A DNA stretch of 64,000 nucleotides. Source: Firmicutes bacterium CAG:194. Lineage in GTDB: Bacteria; Bacillota; Clostridia; Lachnospirales; Lachnospiraceae. Both the position numbers and the translations under genes were made by a program. The notes below the pieces were generated by a model that was not told where the DNA came from, ran no database searches, and worked only from the letters and a program-made list of their open reading frames with translations. Shown one piece after another: positions 63,726 through 64,000 of the stretch. The stretch is taken from assembly GCA_000432915.1 (NCBI GenBank), contig HF995228.1, forward strand, positions 10,844-74,843. Direction: 5' to 3'. Each line of letters starts with the position of its first letter. Position 1 is the first letter of the stretch.

Positions 63726-63754
63726 TTTATATACCCCCACAGGGTATTTGTCAA
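63726..63754 (-). promoter_or_regulatory. Copper-responsive promoter with CsoR operator
   Basis: On the minus strand TTGACA (63754-63749) and TATAAA (63731-63726) are 17 bases apart. The spacer contains the palindrome ATACCC-CCACA-GGGTAT (63731-63747), typical of CsoR sites. Confidence 0.85.
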
Positions 63755-63768
63755 GGAGAATTTTTCTC

Positions 63769-63796
63769 AAAAAATAAGAGCCGTTCTCCGGCTCTT
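63769..63796 (-). terminator. Terminator at the window edge locus
   Basis: AAGAGCCG and CGGCTCTT pair around TTCTC; TTTTTT follows on the minus strand. Confidence 0.75.
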
Positions 63797-63824
63797 ATCC
63801 ATACCTGTTGATACAGCATATTTT

Positions 63825-63943
63825 TTATCTCTTTTTATAAATCACAAGCGTAATAATTTTTAAATTTCCATACTTAAAGAACACCTTTGAAATATTATCA
63901 ATAACCTGTGGTTCTCTGGCTTCTCCTTCAACTATAAATATAC
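63825..63943 (-). pseudogene. Short remnant, VEGE-type N terminus
   Basis: After ATG (63945) the frame reads MYIYS then stops; one frame over it reads IFIVEGEAREPQVIDNISKV and stops after about 38 codons. The VEGExxEP opening is seen in TOPRIM/RloB-like nuclease families. Family assignment is only a guess. Confidence 0.3.
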
Positions 63944-63944
63944 A

Positions 63945-64000
63945 TCAGTGCTTCCTCTTTTCCAATGCCAACCCAATCAATCGATCCGCCTGATCTGCCA
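63945..64000 (-). CDS. C-terminal end of a gene outside the window
   Basis: The last 17 residues, ADQADRLIGLALEKRKH, precede a TGA that overlaps the ATG of the remnant (TGATG). The overlap suggests a two-gene operon, for example an ATPase before a VEGE-type partner. Family cannot be judged from so little. Confidence 0.35.
   Translation of the reverse strand, partial: ADQADRLIGLALEKRKH

Noticed and set aside
1..64000. tRNA, rRNA, tmRNA, prophage or IS genes
   Set aside because: None was recognised in any intergenic region; nearly all gaps are filled by promoters, terminators or the repeats.

Overview
The window looks like a chromosomal segment of a Gram-positive, strictly anaerobic gut Clostridium relative, most likely a Lachnospiraceae (Blautia/Roseburia/Dorea-like). 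The grounds are an LPXTG-type surface protein with a sortase, a class III (anaerobic) ribonucleotide reductase, FeoAB iron uptake with a small Cys-rich Feo protein, a ferredoxin/Crp-Fnr pair, strong AGGAGG-type ribosome sites, and small proteins typical of that family (DUF6110-like, DUF3592-like, short DAK2-like). No rRNA, tRNA, prophage, transposase or CRISPR array was seen. Most genes lie on the minus strand.

Layout. 0-9 kb: one giant SpaA/Cna-B-repeat adhesin whose reading frame is cut by a single in-frame TAG. 9.2-13.5 kb: a purE-purM-purN-purD operon followed by a class B-like sortase. 13.5-16.8 kb: M29 aminopeptidase, two small membrane proteins and pyrE. 16.9-17.25 kb: a candidate type I toxin-antitoxin locus (28-residue holin-like peptide, sequestered ribosome site, convergent antisense RNA). 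17.3-22.4 kb: ferredoxin-like protein divergent from a Crp/Fnr regulator, tandem-cupin protein, and an HxlR-slyD-unknown operon. 22.4-26.6 kb: a DAK2/FakA fragment protein, a lipoprotein, and a P1B ATPase with a DUF6110-like partner. 26.7-31.3 kb: pyrF, nrdD with a fused glutaredoxin-like tail, and a TPR lipoprotein. 31.4-41.3 kb: membrane GDPD, L,D-transpeptidase, rRNA m5C methyltransferase, a coiled-coil protein, a MarR operon and a YARHG lipoprotein. 41.4-45.3 kb: the feo cluster with a mini-Fur and a divergent DtxR-family regulator. 45.4-54.5 kb: metY, a pyridoxal kinase, a FtsX-type ABC exporter with its TetR regulator, a GNAT protein, a broken alpha/beta hydrolase and a YbaK-like protein. 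54.8-60.4 kb: trpS, a phosphatase, a LysR regulator, a ZIP transporter, a DapF/CntK-like racemase and an orphan amino-acid binding protein. 60.5-63.5 kb: copA and csoR under a copper operator. The last 200 bases hold the degraded edge of another locus.

How it fits together. Metal handling is the main theme: iron (feo plus DtxR and mini-Fur), copper (csoR-copA with a fused CopZ-like tail), a ZIP transporter next to a racemase resembling a metallophore enzyme, and a second P1B ATPase of unknown metal. A palindrome, GTTAG-N6-CTAAC, occurs before feoA, before feoB and exactly at the start of the DAK2-like gene, with a one-mismatch copy before the hydrolase pseudogene; this looks like one DtxR-family regulon. 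Other operators sit on well-formed promoters: CsoR, TetR (two matching sites), a class II Crp/Fnr site near -41.5 and a pair of NrdR-like boxes.

The most unusual non-coding feature is a family of multi-hairpin repeats (51.4, 59.3 and 63.5 kb, with a companion repeat at 54.7 and 59.2 kb). Their outer stems keep pairing through compensatory changes. One copy forms most of the csoR leader, one supplies the last codons of tetR, and one lies just upstream of the racemase.
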